DNA from: Shewanellaceae bacterium
GTDB lineage: Bacteria; Pseudomonadota; Gammaproteobacteria; Enterobacterales; Shewanellaceae
Length of the DNA: 8,803 bases
Assembly (NCBI GenBank): GCA_016779685.1
Contig: JADHND010000059.1
Location: forward strand, 1-8,803
Reading direction: 5' to 3'
The notes beneath the pieces are model-generated. The model saw only the letters and a list, made by a program, of their open reading frames with translations. It did not search any database and had not been told where the DNA came from. Position 1 is the stretch's first letter. The number at the start of each line of letters is the position of its first letter. This document shows, one piece after another, positions 1 through 7,944 of this stretch. Made by a program: the position numbers and the translations under genes.

Positions 1-346
1 CAAATGCAATTAGGGTTAAAATAGGTACATTGAGCCAGCCAGCATAAAGGCATATCAATAGCGTTATGGTCAAGCCGACACTAACAAACCGTGAAGAGGT
101 TAAGATACGGAGTGGATGGAACTGATCGGTTAACACACCTCCGTATAAAATAAAAAAAGCTCTGGGCACACTCATGATGGAAAGCACCAACCCGACCTGC
201 AACGGATCGCCCGTTAGATTCAAAATAAGCCAAGGTATGGCGACCAAAGACAATTGATCACCGATAGCGGTGATGACAGCGCCCGACCATAGGTATTTAA
301 AGTTTTTATTTGAAAAGAGGGAAGTAGATTCGGTTGAGGCGGGCAT
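1..346 (-). CDS. MFS transporter, N-terminal part (truncated by window edge)
   Basis: The 115 visible residues form the start of a major facilitator superfamily permease, probably an MFS_3/EntS-like or drug-efflux-like exporter of the inner membrane; the substrate cannot be told. After a short polar N-terminus come FKYLW (16-20) and a first membrane segment at about 22-45 containing AIGDQ. A second segment (about 51-70) leads into a form of MFS motif A, GGVLTDQFHPLR (69-80), and a third begins near residue 86. The rest lies beyond the left edge. I chose the ATG at 344-346 because family members usually begin shortly before the FKYLW-like stretch. The frame stays open upstream to a TGA at 485-487, with another ATG at 440-442 that would add 32 mostly hydrophobic residues. 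Neither start has a clear Shine-Dalgarno sequence. The family call is firm; start and substrate are not. Confidence 0.85.
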   Translation of the reverse strand, partial: MPASTESTSLFSNKNFKYLWSGAVITAIGDQLSLVAIPWLILNLTGDPLQVGLVLSIMSVPRAFFILYGGVLTDQFHPLRILTSSRFVSVGLTITLLICLYAGWLNVPILTLIAF

Positions 347-588
347 GTTGATCGTAGCAGCGATAAAAAAACAAGACAAACATGATAAAGCAAAAGCGAT
401 GCAATGCATACAACGAAAATAGTAACCTACTTGAGGCTTCATGTTACCAAAAAGAAGAACAAAAATGCCATGCAACAGCCTGTTTCAAAAGGTTGAGTGC
501 GATATGGTTTTTTGGGTTTAAATAGAATTTTAAATTGGGAAGCTTGAAAGCTGATTTTGTAGCGTGTTTTTTTTGCTTGATATCGGAT

Positions 589-665
<77 letters not shown>

Positions 666-678
666 TCCGATGAAGTGC

Positions 679-706
679 ATAATACCAACCTTTTGTTTTT
701 ATGCAA
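679..706 (-). promoter_or_regulatory. Sigma-70 promoter of tRNA-fMet
   Basis: On the minus strand, -35 TTGCAT (701-706) and -10 TATTAT (679-684) are 16 bases apart. The predicted start near 672 lies only about 7 bases before the mature tRNA 5' end, as expected for a stable-RNA gene. The -10 matches consensus at five of six positions. It is a prediction from sequence only. Confidence 0.65.
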
Positions 707-734
707 GGACAAAAAGGCCTTTCTGTGTTTGTTT

Positions 735-764
735 GGTCAATTATCGATCAAAAGCGCTGTTTTT
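735..764. repeat. Intergenic motif, copy A (paired with 7988-8034)
   Basis: The 19-mer GGTCAATTATCGATCAAAA (735-753) runs directly into AAAAGCGCTGTTTTT (750-764). Both blocks recur in the spacer before the AGCS symporter gene: the 19-mer with two differences at 8011-8029, the 15-mer perfectly at 7988-8002. Copy A sits between the divergent promoters of tRNA-fMet and rlmKL, about 30 bases behind the tRNA -35 element. Function is unknown; a transcription-factor site or a short dispersed repeat would both fit. Confidence 0.5.
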
Positions 765-811
765 GGGTGAAATGAGGGTTTCTTTCTGCTGCATTCGGCT
801 TTGAATGTGTG

Positions 812-838
812 TTGTTCAGGCACAAGATCAAGTATAAT
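812..838 (+). promoter_or_regulatory. Candidate promoter of the rlmKL operon
   Basis: A perfect -10 hexamer TATAAT lies at 833-838, giving a predicted start near 845 and a leader of about 25 bases before the ATG at 870. The -35 is poor: TTGTTC at 812-817 is only 15 bases from the -10, and TGTTGT at 810-815 has the right 17-base spacing but matches weakly. Confidence 0.5.
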
Positions 839-869
839 TCACAGTCAAATTGCACAGAGACGAAGATGT

Positions 870-2972
870 ATGAAATATTTTGCGGCAGCCCCAAAGGGGT
901 TTGAGTTTCCATTGTCCCAAGAGTTAACTGAATTGGGCGCCGAACAGATCAAAGAAAGTGTGGCCGGCGTTTATTTTGAAGCCGATTTGGACACGGCTTA
1001 CCGCATTGTCATGTGGTCACGTTTAGCCAGCCGTATTATGTTGATTTTGTTTGAAGGGAAAGTGGACGATGCCGAGGCTCTGTATGAAGCAGCTTATGCC
1101 ATCGACTGGTTAACGCACTTTGATAAGCGTTCGACCTTGGCAGTGGACTTTTCGGGAACCAATACGTGGTTGAACAACACCCAGTTTGGTGCCCTCAAAG
1201 TGAAAGACGCCATTGTGGATCGGTTTCGTGATGACACTGACGCGCGCCCACAGGTTGCCAAACAAGACCCAGATATTCGCATTCATGCTTTTTTAAAACG
1301 TGATTATGTCACCATTAGTTTGAACTTCTCAGGACCTGCGTTGCATCAACGCGGGTATCGCCAGCAAACCGGTATCGCCCCGATCAAAGAAAACTTGGCG
1401 TGTGCTTTGTTGCGACGGGCGCAGTGGCAGGTCAACCAGCCTACTTTACTTGATCCTTTCTGTGGCAGTGGCACCATTTTGGTGGAAGCCGCTCTGTGGG
1501 CAGCCGATGTTGCACCTGCTTTGTATCGCACCCAATTTGGTTTCACCTATTGGTTAGGCCACAATCAAGCTGCTTGGCAAGCGGTCCATGATGACGCCAT
1601 TGCACGTTCGCAAGCGGGCTTGCGTGATTGCACCGTCCGCTTCCATGGCTCAGATCACAATTCGAAAATGATTCGCATGGCGCGGGATCACGCCCAAGCA
1701 GCTGGCGTGGCGCATTTAATTGACTTTAAAGTGGCCAACGCGTTGGAAGTCAAAGCACCGGTGGCAACGGGTATGGTATTAAGCAACCCTCCATTTGGTG
1801 AGCGTTTAGGAGAGTTTTATACTTTATTGCATCTATTTTATCGTTTCGGCTTGCATCTTAAACAACAGTTTGCCGAGTGGCAAGTGTGCCTATTGTCGAG
1901 TGAACCACGGTTACTGGCGGCATTGAAATTAAAATACGACAAACAAGTGAATCTTTTTAATGGCTCGTTGGCTTGTGTATTTAACACCTATACTTTACGT
2001 GCAGCAGAAGAGATGGTGATCAAGCCCTTAGCTGAGTCGTTCGTGAATCGCCTGAAGAAAAACAAAAAAACCATAGAAAAATGGGCTAAAAAAGAAGGTA
2101 TTGATTGCTATCGTCTGTATGATGCCGATATCCCAGAATACAATGTGGCCGTAGACCGCTACCAAGACTATGTCGTCATTCAAGAGTATGCCGCTCCAGC
2201 CGACATCCCCCAAGGCACGACCGAGAAGCGCATGACCGACTTGTTGCTCAGTTTACCCGAGGTGTTGGATATTGATCCGAGCAATATGGTGGTCAAACAA
2301 CGGCAACGGCAGCGGTTTGATTCGCAATACGAACGCAGAGAAGACGATGACTTGTTGTTAAACGTCAAGGAATACAATGCGTTGTTTAAAGTGAATCTGA
2401 CGCAATACTTGGACACAGGTTTGTTTTTAGATCACCGCCTAACTCGCCGTCTCGTGCAGGAAAAAGCAGCAGGGCGTGATGTCCTGAACTTATTTGCTTA
2501 CACGGGCACAGCTTCGGTTCATGCCGCCTTAGGCGGTGCGACTTCGGTTACCACCGTCGACATGTCGCGTACCTACATCAAATGGGCGCGCGAAAACTTT
2601 GCGCTCAACCAACTCTCAAGCTGGCACTATCATTTTATCCAAACCGATTGCTTGGCGTGGATTAAAGAAGAAGATCGCCAGTATGATTTGATTTTCTTAG
2701 ATCCACCCACGTTCTCCAATTCCAAACGGATGGAGCAGACGTTCGATGTGCAGCGCGATTATTTGGATTTGTTGGCTGATGTTCGACATTTGTTGACCCC
2801 TGAAGGTGAAATCATTTTCTCCAACAACAAAAAACAGTTTAAGCTGGATGAAGCAGCTGTAGCAGGCTTAGGATTGCGAGCCAAGTCGATTGATAGACAA
2901 GTGTTGCCATTGGACTTTAAACGTCACCCGAATATTCACCACTGTTGGATTATCACCCATGCCCACGACTAA
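870..2972 (+). CDS. rlmL: Bifunctional 23S rRNA methyltransferase RlmKL (m2G2445 / m7G2069)
   Basis: This fused enzyme (RlmL N-terminal, RlmK C-terminal; 700 aa, against 702 in E. coli) methylates 23S rRNA at G2445 (N2) and G2069 (N7) during 50S assembly, using S-adenosylmethionine. The RlmL half has a THUMP RNA-binding region (about 45-155), the SAM loop DPFCGSGT (195-202) and the catalytic NPPF (306-309) within SNPPFGERLG. The RlmK half has a second Rossmann fold with VLNLFAYTGT (538-547) and DPPTF (611-615), typical of Class I RNA methyltransferases. The frame is open further upstream to a TTG at 801, but family proteins begin MKYF/MxxxFA, so I use the ATG at 870, which follows purine-rich GAGACGAAG. 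It heads an operon; the next gene starts 14 bases before its stop. Both active sites look intact. Confidence 0.97.
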   Translation: MKYFAAAPKGFEFPLSQELTELGAEQIKESVAGVYFEADLDTAYRIVMWSRLASRIMLILFEGKVDDAEALYEAAYAIDWLTHFDKRSTLAVDFSGTNTWLNNTQFGALKVKDAIVDRFRDDTDARPQVAKQDPDIRIHAFLKRDYVTISLNFSGPALHQRGYRQQTGIAPIKENLACALLRRAQWQVNQPTLLDPFCGSGTILVEAALWAADVAPALYRTQFGFTYWLGHNQAAWQAVHDDAIARSQAGLRDCTVRFHGSDHNSKMIRMARDHAQAAGVAHLIDFKVANALEVKAPVATGMVLSNPPFGERLGEFYTLLHLFYRFGLHLKQQFAEWQVCLLSSEPRLLAALKLKYDKQVNLFNGSLACVFNTYTLRAAEEMVIKPLAESFVNRLKKNKKTIEKWAKKEGIDCYRLYDADIPEYNVAVDRYQDYVVIQEYAAPADIPQGTTEKRMTDLLLSLPEVLDIDPSNMVVKQRQRQRFDSQYERREDDDLLLNVKEYNALFKVNLTQYLDTGLFLDHRLTRRLVQEKAAGRDVLNLFAYTGTASVHAALGGATSVTTVDMSRTYIKWARENFALNQLSSWHYHFIQTDCLAWIKEEDRQYDLIFLDPPTFSNSKRMEQTFDVQRDYLDLLADVRHLLTPEGEIIFSNNKKQFKLDEAAVAGLGLRAKSIDRQVLPLDFKRHPNIHHCWIITHAHD

Positions 2973-3198
2973 ACCTTGGATTTTAATGTCGGCACCCACC
3001 TGTCATTTGTGTGAGGATGCCGCTGAGCTTTTGCAACAAGCAGGTGTTGCGTTTATTAAACAAGATATCACCTTGGACGCTGCATTGATGCGGCGCTTTG
3101 CCTTGCGCATTCCGGTGCTGCAAGCACCCACGGGCACTGAGCTTTCGTGGCCATTTGAGGTGGAAGCAGTCCAAGCCTTAATGGAGAGCATTGCATGA
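2959..3198 (+). CDS. Glutaredoxin-like thioredoxin-fold protein (DUF836)
   Basis: A 79-aa protein of the DUF836/glutaredoxin-like family with a minimal thioredoxin fold. The redox motif C15-H-L-C18 sits at the start of helix 1, after a first strand WILMSAP. The cis-proline expected opposite the active site is P52 in RIPVL. A thiol-disulfide role is inferred; the partner is unknown. The ATG at 2959 overlaps the end of rlmKL by 14 bases and the stop overlaps the uup start (ATGA), so it is almost certainly translated from the rlmKL-uup transcript. An in-frame ATG at 2986 would delete most of the first beta strand and is therefore unlikely, although 2959 lacks a strong Shine-Dalgarno sequence. 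Small CxxC genes between rlmKL and uup are, as I recall, a recurring arrangement in gammaproteobacteria such as vibrios. Confidence 0.85.
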   Translation: MPTTKPWILMSAPTCHLCEDAAELLQQAGVAFIKQDITLDAALMRRFALRIPVLQAPTGTELSWPFEVEAVQALMESIA

Positions 3199-5090
3199 GT
3201 ATCATTCGGTTACAAGCGGCGAGTCTGGCGTTTGGGCATGTACCTTTGCTAGACAAAGCAGACTTGGTGATCCAGCCCAAAGAGCGGGTGTGTTTGGTTG
3301 GTCGCAACGGCGCGGGTAAGTCGTCGTTGATGAAGGTGTTGGCCGGCGAATTGGAAGTGGATGCTGGCGAAGTGAAGCAGGGCCAGCATCTCAAAATCGC
3401 ACGCTTACAACAAGACCCACCACGCGATCAAGATCAAAGTATCTATGACTTCATTGCTAGCGGCTTAGCGGAAGTTGGGACCTTGCTCAGCCAATACCAA
3501 CAGACCACAGCGGCGCTGGCCACCGATTCAGATCCAGCCTTGCTGGATCGTATGATGCACCTGCAACAGCAAATCGAAACCCTCGATGGCTGGCGGTTGG
3601 ATCAAAAAATCCACCAAGTATCACAAAAACTGGAGCTGGATCCCCAGCAATCGATGCAGACCTTAAGTGGCGGCTGGCTCCGTAAGGCGGCGTTAGCAAA
3701 AGCGTTGATCACGGAACCAGATTTGCTGCTGCTAGATGAGCCGACCAACCACTTGGATATTGACACCATTGAATGGCTAGAAAATTTTTTGTTGGATTTC
3801 AACGGCGCTTTGGTTTTCATCAGTCACGATCGTCAGTTCATTAGACGCTTAGCCACTCGCATCTTGGATTTAGACCGGGGGCATATCACCAGTTGGCCGG
3901 GCAATTTTGAGCAATATTTACAAGATAAGCAAGCGTGGCTGGAGGTGCAAGCAGCGCAACAAGCGGAGTTTGATAAAAAGCTAGCGCAAGAAGAAGTTTG
4001 GATCCGTCAAGGTATCAAGGCGCGTCGAACGCGTAATGAAGGCCGTGTGCGTGCTTTAAAAGCATTGCGTCAAGAACGACGTGAACGGATTGAGACCGTG
4101 GGGCAGGTGCAGATCAAAGAGCAGTCGGTGCAGCGTTCAGGCAAATTGGTACTTGAAGCGAAACACCTGAGCCAGTCTTTTGGTGACACTGTGATTGCGA
4201 CTGATTTTAATTTGCGCTTGTTGCGGGGCGATCGGGTCGCTTTCATCGGTCCTAACGGTTGCGGTAAATCGACCTTGATTCAAATGCTGTTGGGACAAAG
4301 AACCTCGGATGCAGGCAATGTCCGTCTTGGTACCAACTTAGAAGTGGCTTATTTTGATCAACACCGCGCGGCCTTGGATGAAACCAAAACCGTGGCTGAG
4401 AACGTCGGCGAAGGCAAACAGCACGTGATGGTGCAGGGCAAAGAACGGCATATATTAAGTTATTTACAGGACTTTTTATTCGCGCCAGAGCGAGCTCGGT
4501 CGGCGGTTTCGACCCTGTCTGGAGGGGAGAAAAATCGCCTCTTGTTGGCTAAGTTGCTGCTTAAATCGGTCAACGTTTTGGTGCTCGATGAACCGACCAA
4601 TGACTTGGATATGGATACCTTGTCTTTGTTAGAAAATTGGTTGGTAGAGTATCAGGGTACTTTGCTGTTGGTGAGCCACGATCGTCAATTCATCGACGAA
4701 ACAGTGACCAGCAGCCTCTGGTATCAAGGCGATGGTCAATGGCACGAATACGTAGGCGGCTACCAAGATGCCGTTGATCAAGGCGCGGTCTTTTATCAAG
4801 TAGGGACAACGCCCAAGATCAAAAAAACAGCAACCACTAAGCCAGCGGCGCCGCTCGCACCGACCAAAAAGAAACTGTCTTATCGGTTGCAGCGAGAACT
4901 TGATGCCTTGCCTGAGCAAATTCAAGTGATCGAAGAAGCCATTGTCAACTTGCAAGCACAGTCCACTGCGCCTGATTTTTACAAACGAGAACAGGCTGAA
5001 GTGCAAGCCGTGTTACAACAGCTGCAACAGCAAGAACAGGCTTTGGAGTCTTTGTTTGAACGCTGGACCGAGCTGGAAAGTATGCTCTAG
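3195..5090 (+). CDS. uup: ABC-F family ATPase Uup
   Basis: This is a soluble ABC-F ATPase with two nucleotide-binding domains and no membrane segments. At 631 aa it is close to E. coli Uup (about 635). Domain 1 has Walker A GRNGAGKS (36-43), signature LSGG (157-160), Walker B LLLLDE (177-182) and the switch histidine H211. A charged, probably helical linker (about 240-310) joins it to domain 2, with GPNGCGKS (352-359), LSGGE (441-445), VLVLDE (461-466) and H495. The C-terminal region (about 555-631) is a predicted coiled coil rich in Gln, Glu and Leu, the part that binds DNA in E. coli Uup. E. coli uup mutants show raised precise transposon excision; roles at branched DNA and on the ribosome have also been reported. 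The start at 3195 has GGAGAG at 3183-3188 and overlaps the previous stop. Its TAG overlaps the xseA stop. Confidence 0.96.
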   Translation: MSIIRLQAASLAFGHVPLLDKADLVIQPKERVCLVGRNGAGKSSLMKVLAGELEVDAGEVKQGQHLKIARLQQDPPRDQDQSIYDFIASGLAEVGTLLSQYQQTTAALATDSDPALLDRMMHLQQQIETLDGWRLDQKIHQVSQKLELDPQQSMQTLSGGWLRKAALAKALITEPDLLLLDEPTNHLDIDTIEWLENFLLDFNGALVFISHDRQFIRRLATRILDLDRGHITSWPGNFEQYLQDKQAWLEVQAAQQAEFDKKLAQEEVWIRQGIKARRTRNEGRVRALKALRQERRERIETVGQVQIKEQSVQRSGKLVLEAKHLSQSFGDTVIATDFNLRLLRGDRVAFIGPNGCGKSTLIQMLLGQRTSDAGNVRLGTNLEVAYFDQHRAALDETKTVAENVGEGKQHVMVQGKERHILSYLQDFLFAPERARSAVSTLSGGEKNRLLLAKLLLKSVNVLVLDEPTNDLDMDTLSLLENWLVEYQGTLLLVSHDRQFIDETVTSSLWYQGDGQWHEYVGGYQDAVDQGAVFYQVGTTPKIKKTATTKPAAPLAPTKKKLSYRLQRELDALPEQIQVIEEAIVNLQAQSTAPDFYKREQAEVQAVLQQLQQQEQALESLFERWTELESML

Positions 5091-6418
5091 CTCGGATCGG
5101 GCTCGATAAGCGTGACGGTCGATTGCAATTGACCTTGGTGTAGGCGGGTGGTGAGGGTATCACCCAGCTGCACCTGTTGTGTTTGTTTGAGCATCGTCGA
5201 GCCGATAAACGTTGCGGAATAGCCCCGCATCAACACCTGTAATGGACTGAGCTGGTGTAGTTGGTAACTGGCTTTGGCATGACGTTGGTGGTGGCTTTGG
5301 ATTTGATCTTGCAGGCTGTGTTCCAGTCGCTGCGTCAGCAACGCGATGCTTTGTCGCTGCTCTGTTAATCTATGTTCCGGCGTGGCGGCTTGTAAGGCGA
5401 GCTGCCCCCGCTCTTGGCGTTTTTGCTGCTTTAGTATGTGGTTTTTCATCTGTAGGTGCAGGCAGTTCTGTTGTTCGTCCAAGCGCTGTATCCAATCTTG
5501 TATCTGACGTTGCGGATGCACTTTATCTAGTTTTAGAGTCGCCATGTCCAGTTGGTTCTGGATCGTCTGTAGACGTTGCTGCAAGGGCGATATCAGCCGG
5601 TGCAGTGCTTGTTGTAAGCGTTGCTGCCATTCGTCTCGATGCACGGACAACATTTCAGCGCCAGCCGATGGGGTTGGAGCACGTTGATCAGCGACAAAAT
5701 CTGCGATGGTAACATCCACTTCATGCCCCACGGCACTGACGATTGGTAAAGCGCTGGCATAGATCATCCGTGCCAAGGCTTCGTCGTTAAAACAAGCGAG
5801 ATCTTCTAAAGCGCCGCCTCCACGGGTTAACAACAGCACATCGACTTCTTGTCTCTGGTTGGCAATTTGAATGGCTTCTATTAATTGTGGCGCCGCTGTT
5901 CTACCTTGCACCATCGATGGATAGACGACCACATCAATGTAGGGTGCCCGGCGCTTGAGAACATTGAGCACATCTGCGATGGCTGCCCCGGTTGCGGATG
6001 TGATCAGTCCGATTTTGGAGATAGGTGGTATGGCTTGTTTGTGCTCAGTGGCAAACAGCCCTTCAGCTTGTAACTGGTTTTTTAAAGCTTCAAACTGTTG
6101 TTGCAACAGCCCATCACCTTGGAGCGCAATCGATTCCACTTGAAGTTGCAAATCACCACGAGGTTGATACATCGTGACCTGCGCACGTAGTTGTACCTGT
6201 TGGCCGTCTTGAGGCAAGAAGCGACAACTGCGGTTGCGCGGTCGAAACATGACACACCGTACCTGTGCTTGTGTGTCCTTGAGGGTGAAATACCAATGAC
6301 CTGAAGTAGCGGCGGTAAAGTTTGAGATTTCACCTGCGATCCAGATACGTCCCAATTCGGTTTCTAATTGGTGGCGGATACGTTGGTTGAGTGTCTGTAC
6401 GGTATAAATTTCTTTCAT
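5087..6418 (-). CDS. xseA: Exodeoxyribonuclease VII large subunit
   Basis: This is the catalytic and DNA-binding large subunit of exonuclease VII, which degrades single-stranded DNA to oligonucleotides with XseB in the cytoplasm. The length is 443 aa, against 456 in E. coli. The N-terminal OB fold (about 5-105) includes WIAGEISN (26-33) and GHWYFTLKD (40-48). The nuclease core has LITSATGAA (138-146), LLLTRGGGALEDL (195-207), FNDE (210-213), PIVSAVGHEVD (225-235), then ADQRAPTPSAGAE (243-255). A long Gln-rich helical region (about 260-370) follows, as in the family's coiled-coil arm, and the C-terminal domain contains SPLQVLMRGYS. The ATG at 6416-6418 gives the family-typical start MKEIYTVQTLNQRIR. 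xseB is not in this window. It converges on uup with a 4-base overlap and appears to be transcribed from its own promoter. Confidence 0.97.
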   Translation of the reverse strand: MKEIYTVQTLNQRIRHQLETELGRIWIAGEISNFTAATSGHWYFTLKDTQAQVRCVMFRPRNRSCRFLPQDGQQVQLRAQVTMYQPRGDLQLQVESIALQGDGLLQQQFEALKNQLQAEGLFATEHKQAIPPISKIGLITSATGAAIADVLNVLKRRAPYIDVVVYPSMVQGRTAAPQLIEAIQIANQRQEVDVLLLTRGGGALEDLACFNDEALARMIYASALPIVSAVGHEVDVTIADFVADQRAPTPSAGAEMLSVHRDEWQQRLQQALHRLISPLQQRLQTIQNQLDMATLKLDKVHPQRQIQDWIQRLDEQQNCLHLQMKNHILKQQKRQERGQLALQAATPEHRLTEQRQSIALLTQRLEHSLQDQIQSHHQRHAKASYQLHQLSPLQVLMRGYSATFIGSTMLKQTQQVQLGDTLTTRLHQGQLQSTVTLIEPDPS

Positions 6419-6449
6419 AGCTTTCGCAAAGTGGGGTCAGAGCTGGTCT

Positions 6450-6478
6450 ATGATAGCAGATCAGCGCCAGACTGCCAG
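6450..6478 (-). promoter_or_regulatory. Candidate sigma-70 promoter of xseA
   Basis: On the minus strand, CTGGCA (6473-6478; four of six to -35 consensus) is 17 bases from TATCAT (6450-6455). The -10 is preceded by TGC, an extended -10. Transcription would start near 6443, leaving a leader of about 25 bases. It lies just downstream of the symporter terminator hairpin, which fits separate transcription of xseA. Confidence 0.5.
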
Positions 6479-6497
6479 CGCTTTGGTTCAATGAAAG

Positions 6498-6524
6498 CAT
6501 GCCGCTGTGTTGAGCAGCGGCATG
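6498..6524 (-). terminator. Hairpin terminator of the AGCS symporter gene
   Basis: A perfect 10-bp inverted repeat, CATGCCGCTG (6498-6507) and CAGCGGCATG (6515-6524), encloses a 7-base loop. It begins 13 bases after the symporter stop codon. Read on the minus strand, the stem is followed by CTTTCATT, a modest U-rich tract; the other side has none, so termination is most likely only in the minus direction. The short tract means efficiency is uncertain. Confidence 0.7.
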
Positions 6525-6536
6525 GATGCGAATGGG

Positions 6537-7943
6537 TTAAGAGCAGGTTTTTACATCTTGCGGCATGGTTTCGGTCTCGCCAACTGCCTCCGATACCGGA
6601 GTAGGCTGCTTCTTGTTGTCTCGCTCGTATTGCTTTAAGTATTGTACAACTTTGGGTGATAACCGCAAAATTGCTACGAGATTGATGAATGTCATCACAC
6701 CTAAGGTAATAAAGGCGAGCATCCAGACGGTATTGAGCTCTAAAACTGCGCCAGCGCAGATCATGACCAAGATTGCTACTTTGAGAGCCAACAGATATTT
6801 TTTCTGAGTAGACAAGAACGCAAGGTTGTTCTCAGCGTAAATGTAATTGCCTAATATCGTTGAAAAGCCAAAGAAACAGACGGCAAAGGTCATCATCAGA
6901 TGTCCTATATCGCCAAAGTGCTGATGCATGGTGAGCTGCATGATTTCAATACCCGTAAGCTCCATGGGTTGTGAAAAATCATAACCAAGCAACACAATCG
7001 CGGCGGTAGCGGTGCATATCACAAAGGTATCAAGCACCACGCCTGACATTTGAATAAAGCCTTGTTCAATGGGATTGCGGCCACGCATGTCCACACTTCC
7101 AGCAATGTTGGCAGCACTGCCCATACCGGCTTCGTTAGAGAACAGACCTTTTTGAGCGCCTTGCATCATGGCTTGAGTCACACCATAAGCGACGCCACCG
7201 GCAACCGCTTGTTCAAAGTGAAAAGCTGTTTCGAAGATCTGCTGGATGACGTTCAGCATCGCTGCTGGATGCGATAGCATAATAAAAATAGCGACAGCCA
7301 AATACAATGAAGCCATGACGGGCGTGATCAGTGTGGTGATCCGCGCCATTCCATGCAGGTTGGTACATAAAATGACACACACCAGCAAGGCAAGGCCAAG
7401 CGCTATGCTCGAAGCATTTAGGGCAAATTGGGTTTGTAAAGCGGTAGAGATGGCATTGGCTTGGACTGAGATGAAGGTCAAACCAAACGACAAAATCAGC
7501 ATAATGGAAAAAAGCTGTCCCAACCATTTTTGACCGAGACCGTGTTGAATGTAAAACGCGGGTCCACCTTTGAGTTGTCCATCCACCTTACGTTGGTAGA
7601 TTTGAGCGAGTGTTGATTCAACCAAGGCGATGGGCATGTTCAAAGCAGCCAATAACCACATCCAGAATACGGCGCCTGGGCCACCGAGCATGATGGCCAT
7701 CGCTACGCCGACGATATTACCGGTGCCAATGCGTGCAGCCGATGCAATCCAAAACGATTGCCATGAAGAAACGCTGCTGTCGGTGGCATCGTTACCGTTG
7801 TTCAGGAGGATTTTAAAGCCTTTTAAAAAATAACGAAGCTGAACAAACTTAAACTTAAGGGTGAAAAAAAGTCCGGTACCTACCAATAGAAAGATTAAAA
7901 TGTTATCCCATAACATATCATGAATTAACTGTAAAACTGCCAT
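6537..7943 (-). CDS. Alanine/glycine:cation symporter (AGCS family)
   Basis: An inner-membrane sodium (or proton)-coupled importer of alanine or glycine, of the AlsT/DagA (AGCS) family, 468 aa with about ten hydrophobic segments. The family signature SAARIGTGNIVGVAMAI (68-84) is followed by MLGGPGAVFWMW (85-96). GGPAFYI (126-132) and SNEAGMGSAANIAG (269-282) are also highly typical. The stretch NPIEQGFIQMSGVVLDTF (290-307) is another conserved block. A polar tail after about residue 430 should be cytoplasmic. The ATG at 7941-7943 places the first membrane segment at about 13-30 with no spare sequence; no strong Shine-Dalgarno sequence is visible. It is a single-gene unit, with a candidate promoter and symmetrical operator-like elements upstream and a hairpin terminator downstream. 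The exact substrate and coupling ion are inferred from the family. Confidence 0.95.
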   Translation of the reverse strand: MAVLQLIHDMLWDNILIFLLVGTGLFFTLKFKFVQLRYFLKGFKILLNNGNDATDSSVSSWQSFWIASAARIGTGNIVGVAMAIMLGGPGAVFWMWLLAALNMPIALVESTLAQIYQRKVDGQLKGGPAFYIQHGLGQKWLGQLFSIMLILSFGLTFISVQANAISTALQTQFALNASSIALGLALLVCVILCTNLHGMARITTLITPVMASLYLAVAIFIMLSHPAAMLNVIQQIFETAFHFEQAVAGGVAYGVTQAMMQGAQKGLFSNEAGMGSAANIAGSVDMRGRNPIEQGFIQMSGVVLDTFVICTATAAIVLLGYDFSQPMELTGIEIMQLTMHQHFGDIGHLMMTFAVCFFGFSTILGNYIYAENNLAFLSTQKKYLLALKVAILVMICAGAVLELNTVWMLAFITLGVMTFINLVAILRLSPKVVQYLKQYERDNKKQPTPVSEAVGETETMPQDVKTCS

Positions 7944-7944
7944 A

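Noticed and set aside
561..588. A-run after the tRNA (minus strand) as a terminator
   Set aside because: In the direction of transcription the run is A, not T, and no GC-rich stem precedes it.
443..588. Promoter for the MFS gene in the tRNA-MFS spacer, for example TTGAAA on the minus strand
   Set aside because: The -35-like TTGAAA is good, but no reasonable -10 follows at 15-19 bases; the spacer holds no other feature I can support.
801..869. TTG start at 801 that would lengthen RlmKL by 23 residues
   Set aside because: The extension reads through the candidate promoter and does not resemble RlmKL; the family start MKYFAAAPKGFE begins at the ATG at 870.
3068..3394. 108-aa minus-strand open frame across the DUF836-uup junction
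   Set aside because: It overlaps two well-supported coding genes on the other strand, including the Uup Walker A motif; treated as a shadow.
4629..5006. 125-aa minus-strand open frame opposite uup
   Set aside because: It lies wholly inside the uup coding region, whose protein is complete and conserved over this stretch, and its translation resembles no protein I know.
7213..7527. 104-aa minus-strand frame inside the symporter gene
   Set aside because: It is an alternative frame of an intact AGCS gene on the same strand, with no independent signal.
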